Assembly (NCBI GenBank): GCA_916610825.1
Contig: OU744446.1
Location: 31,138,445 to 31,202,444 of the forward strand
From: Haliclystus octoradiatus
Taxonomy: Eukaryota > Cnidaria > Staurozoa > Stauromedusae > Haliclystidae
Length of the DNA stretch: 64,000 nt
Direction of reading: 5' to 3'
Each line of letters starts with the position of its first letter. The first letter of the stretch is position 1. Shown one piece after another: positions 61,803 to 64,000 of this stretch. The translations under genes were made by a program, and so were the position numbers. The notes under the pieces are model-generated. The model was given only the letters and a program-made list of their open reading frames with translations, was not told where the DNA came from and did no database searches.

Positions 61803-62313
61803 AGACCATCGCAAAAACATTTATATATTGTTGGCCTGAATTTAATTTCTAAACGGTCTCAGAACTGTAAATTATGAATACAGCATATTGCTACAATCAT
61901 GAATACCATATATGTACAATGATGTGTTGAATGTCTTCGGCGAGTCAGTTTTTCATTCATGGGTAACCGTCAGGAGACCGTCGAGCTTCCGTAAGGCACC
62001 TCCATAAACAGTCACAAGTGGACGTGCCGCTTTGTTATGGTGCATCTCCAAATAAATGTGCTACAGTTTCAGAGATTATGAAGATTTTGTCCCTAACTGG
62101 TCCTTTACGGCACCCTATTTTAGAAAGTTATGGCCGGTACGAGCCATTATGTTCAATTTGCAAGACAAACCAAGACCAGCACTGAGACTTGGTCATTGTT
62201 TCTAATGTTATGTTACGCAAAGTTTTATGAATATTGATGATGCAAAGCATTTCCTACGAATAACATGGATATAGAATTGTGTCGCTTAGTCGTCTGTTTC
62301 GCTTGTAGCCATC

Positions 62314-63833
62314 ATGCCGCGAGTTATCATTCACCGATTTTCAGGATTTCTGATTACGCTTTTGATAGCAAATAGCATGTTGCTTCATTGCATATATTCA
62401 AGTCCTTTACTTGCTACTTATTCTATCTATATTAATAAATCTTTGATCGCTGATCCAATTTTAACAACTTCATCTGATTCTGTAACAGACTGTTTAATAA
62501 ATTGTTTGAACACATTTTTATGTTTGTCTTTAAATGTCATGAAAGATACGGTAGTAACTGGGAGTACTGCAATTACATGCTACTTATTTAATGTTACCCA
62601 TCACAATCTTCTGCCATTGAATTTCGTTGAAAATAATTATGTTAACCACTACACAATTACTGAGGTAAGAATAAACATTTTTGTAAAACTGGTAGATACG
62701 AATTCTGCATGGATAACCTGAGTCATTTTGATCTGAGTCTAAAACTAAATTTGGCAAATCAATGTAATAATATAAATTCAACATGATCATGATCACTATA
62801 GAATTATTATATAAAATTCCTCGGAAACGTAATATGGAATATGGACCTCCCTATAACCAATTCCCACATTGAACCCAGCAGCCCAGGTAACACATTTTTA
62901 GTAGAATATAAATATGTCTATGAAAATATCATTGTATAAATGCTATTACTCGATGAAATTTTTCTAAAATATCTGTACAATTTTTCTATTTTTATTTAGA
63001 CGTACATTTGCTATTCTAAATGATAATGATAATGATTGTTTTATTATTTTTAGTCGAGTTTTGAAAGTTGTGTAGCCGCGAAACTGGCAGGACTATCAAG
63101 TAATGTCCACACATTATTGAAAAATAATGGTTTTAAAATTGATGCATTTTGTGACATGGAGACAGATGATGGAGGTGAGATGTAAATGCACCAGGGGCTG
63201 TGGGAGCTGCAGGATTCTGGGTGTCAATGATGTACAATAACAACATATTGGAGAGCATATATAAATGTCGTCTGGGGAAAAAATAGACTTATAATACTAT
63301 AATAGGCTTCCTTTGCATTAGTTTGATGTACTCTTTCGTATTCCAATGAGATCATCTCACGAGGATACAATGAGTGAATAAAGCCCGGATAAAGCCTCGA
63401 AATTATTCAAGTGAAATCAGAATATTAGGCCTATAGGTATTTGAAAAATATGAATAGTAACGCTGTTGTGTAGCTGTGTGTTAGAAAATGATTTTATATT
63501 CCGTTTTGCAAACAAATCAAAAGTGCAATTATTCTTAAACCTGGTATTAACCAATTTTGTTCTTGCCAGGCTGGACAGTTATCCAGAAACGTTTCAACGG
63601 GATTGTTGATTTTAGTAAACCATGGGTTGATTACAAGAATGGATTTGGTGATGTAAATGGTGAATATTGGTTGGGTCTTGATGCAATGCATGAATTAACT
63701 AAAAATGGTGATTCTACTTTACGATTTGACATGTGGGATACTGATGGTGTTTATGCTTACGTTGAGTATAGCAATGTAACAATTGGTAATGAGACTGAAG
63801 GCTACATACTTGATTTTGAAGAATTTGCTGGAG
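62314..63833 (+). CDS. Secreted fibrinogen-related protein with N-terminal PAN/apple-like domain (partial, continues off window)
   Basis: The exons are 62314-62664, 63054-63174 and 63570-63833 (phases 0, 1, 1), and the last ends in a donor GTAAAA. Residues about 8-30 are a signal peptide (FLITLLIANSMLLHCIYSSP). Residues about 50-100 carry the spaced cysteines of a PAN/apple-like module (DCLINCLNTFLCLSLNV, then CYLFN). Exons 2-3 encode the start of a fibrinogen C-terminal domain: the first Cys before DMETDDG, then GWTVIQKRFNG, the FGDVNGEYWLGLD signature and RFDMWDTDG. The second half of that domain, with the calcium and ligand pocket, lies beyond the window. Such proteins act as secreted lectins or immune recognition factors in many invertebrates; the ligand here is unknown. 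The ATG gives the signal peptide directly. Confidence 0.82.
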
Positions 63834-64000
63834 GTAAAATAAAATACGTGCAGGAAGAACAATAGTGAAAACCAGATATCTCTTGATCCGGATATTGCAT
63901 ACCAGTCGAATCTCTAATTCCAGCAATGATCCCAGAGGAAATAATAACCAGCTGATAGGAGTCACTATAATTTAATCAAAATTTTGAATCTTACGTATTG

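Overview
The window is intron-rich, AT-rich animal nuclear DNA. Its genes use GT-AG introns of hundreds to thousands of bases, and introns and intergenic DNA are packed with small transposons. The gene content points to an invertebrate metazoan: diphthamide synthetase fused to RidA domains, chondroitin GalNAc-transferase, tetraspanin, an ICE1-like scaffold and a fibrinogen-related protein. A marine invertebrate deuterostome is my best guess, but the species is not recognised.

Genes in order. (1) DPH6, minus strand, 430-14164: 13 exons rebuilt here, all in consistent phase, with the C-terminus off the left edge. It starts with a 23-nt first exon. (2) CSGALNACT, plus strand, 14498-16042: one uninterrupted exon, head-to-head with DPH6 across about 330 bp. 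(3) A five-exon tetraspanin, plus strand, 19355-21625, with a mucin-like insert in its large extracellular loop. (4) An ICE1-like gene (little elongation complex subunit 1), plus strand, spanning at least 30870-60766: 16 exons rebuilt, 5' end unresolved. (5) The first three exons of a fibrinogen-related protein, plus strand, 62314-63833, continuing off the right edge. These genes do not form one pathway; the layout is ordinary for an animal genome. The only functional pairing suggested is the DPH6/CSGALNACT divergent promoter.

Mobile DNA dominates the rest. A family of about 200-bp inverted-repeat elements built from the self-complementary 10-mer GTTCATGAAC has about 13 copies, most of them inside DPH6 introns. 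There are pogo-like 177-bp elements with TA duplications, hAT-like foldback elements including one of only 49 bp, a 379-bp hairpin element with a 10-bp target duplication, and a tRNA-derived SINE with a 12-bp duplication. A cluster of Penelope-like retroelements lies at 39.1-43.1 kb, each bounded by (TAA)n arrays, and a broken minus-strand LINE reverse transcriptase lies at 44.6-46.0 kb. A 698-bp near-identical inverted duplication flanks a 6-kb stretch upstream of ICE1. One 500-N assembly gap (43778-44277) falls inside an ICE1 exon and looks spurious.

No bacterial-style system, CRISPR array or rRNA gene is present. The least ordinary signals are the GTTCATGAAC elements, whose 11-bp period places AGTTCA half-sites as DR5 repeats; the (TAA)n array that starts at an ICE1 splice donor; the PLE with 487-bp inverted ends; and the falsely gapped exon. 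All protein identities come from recall of family features, not from a database search.
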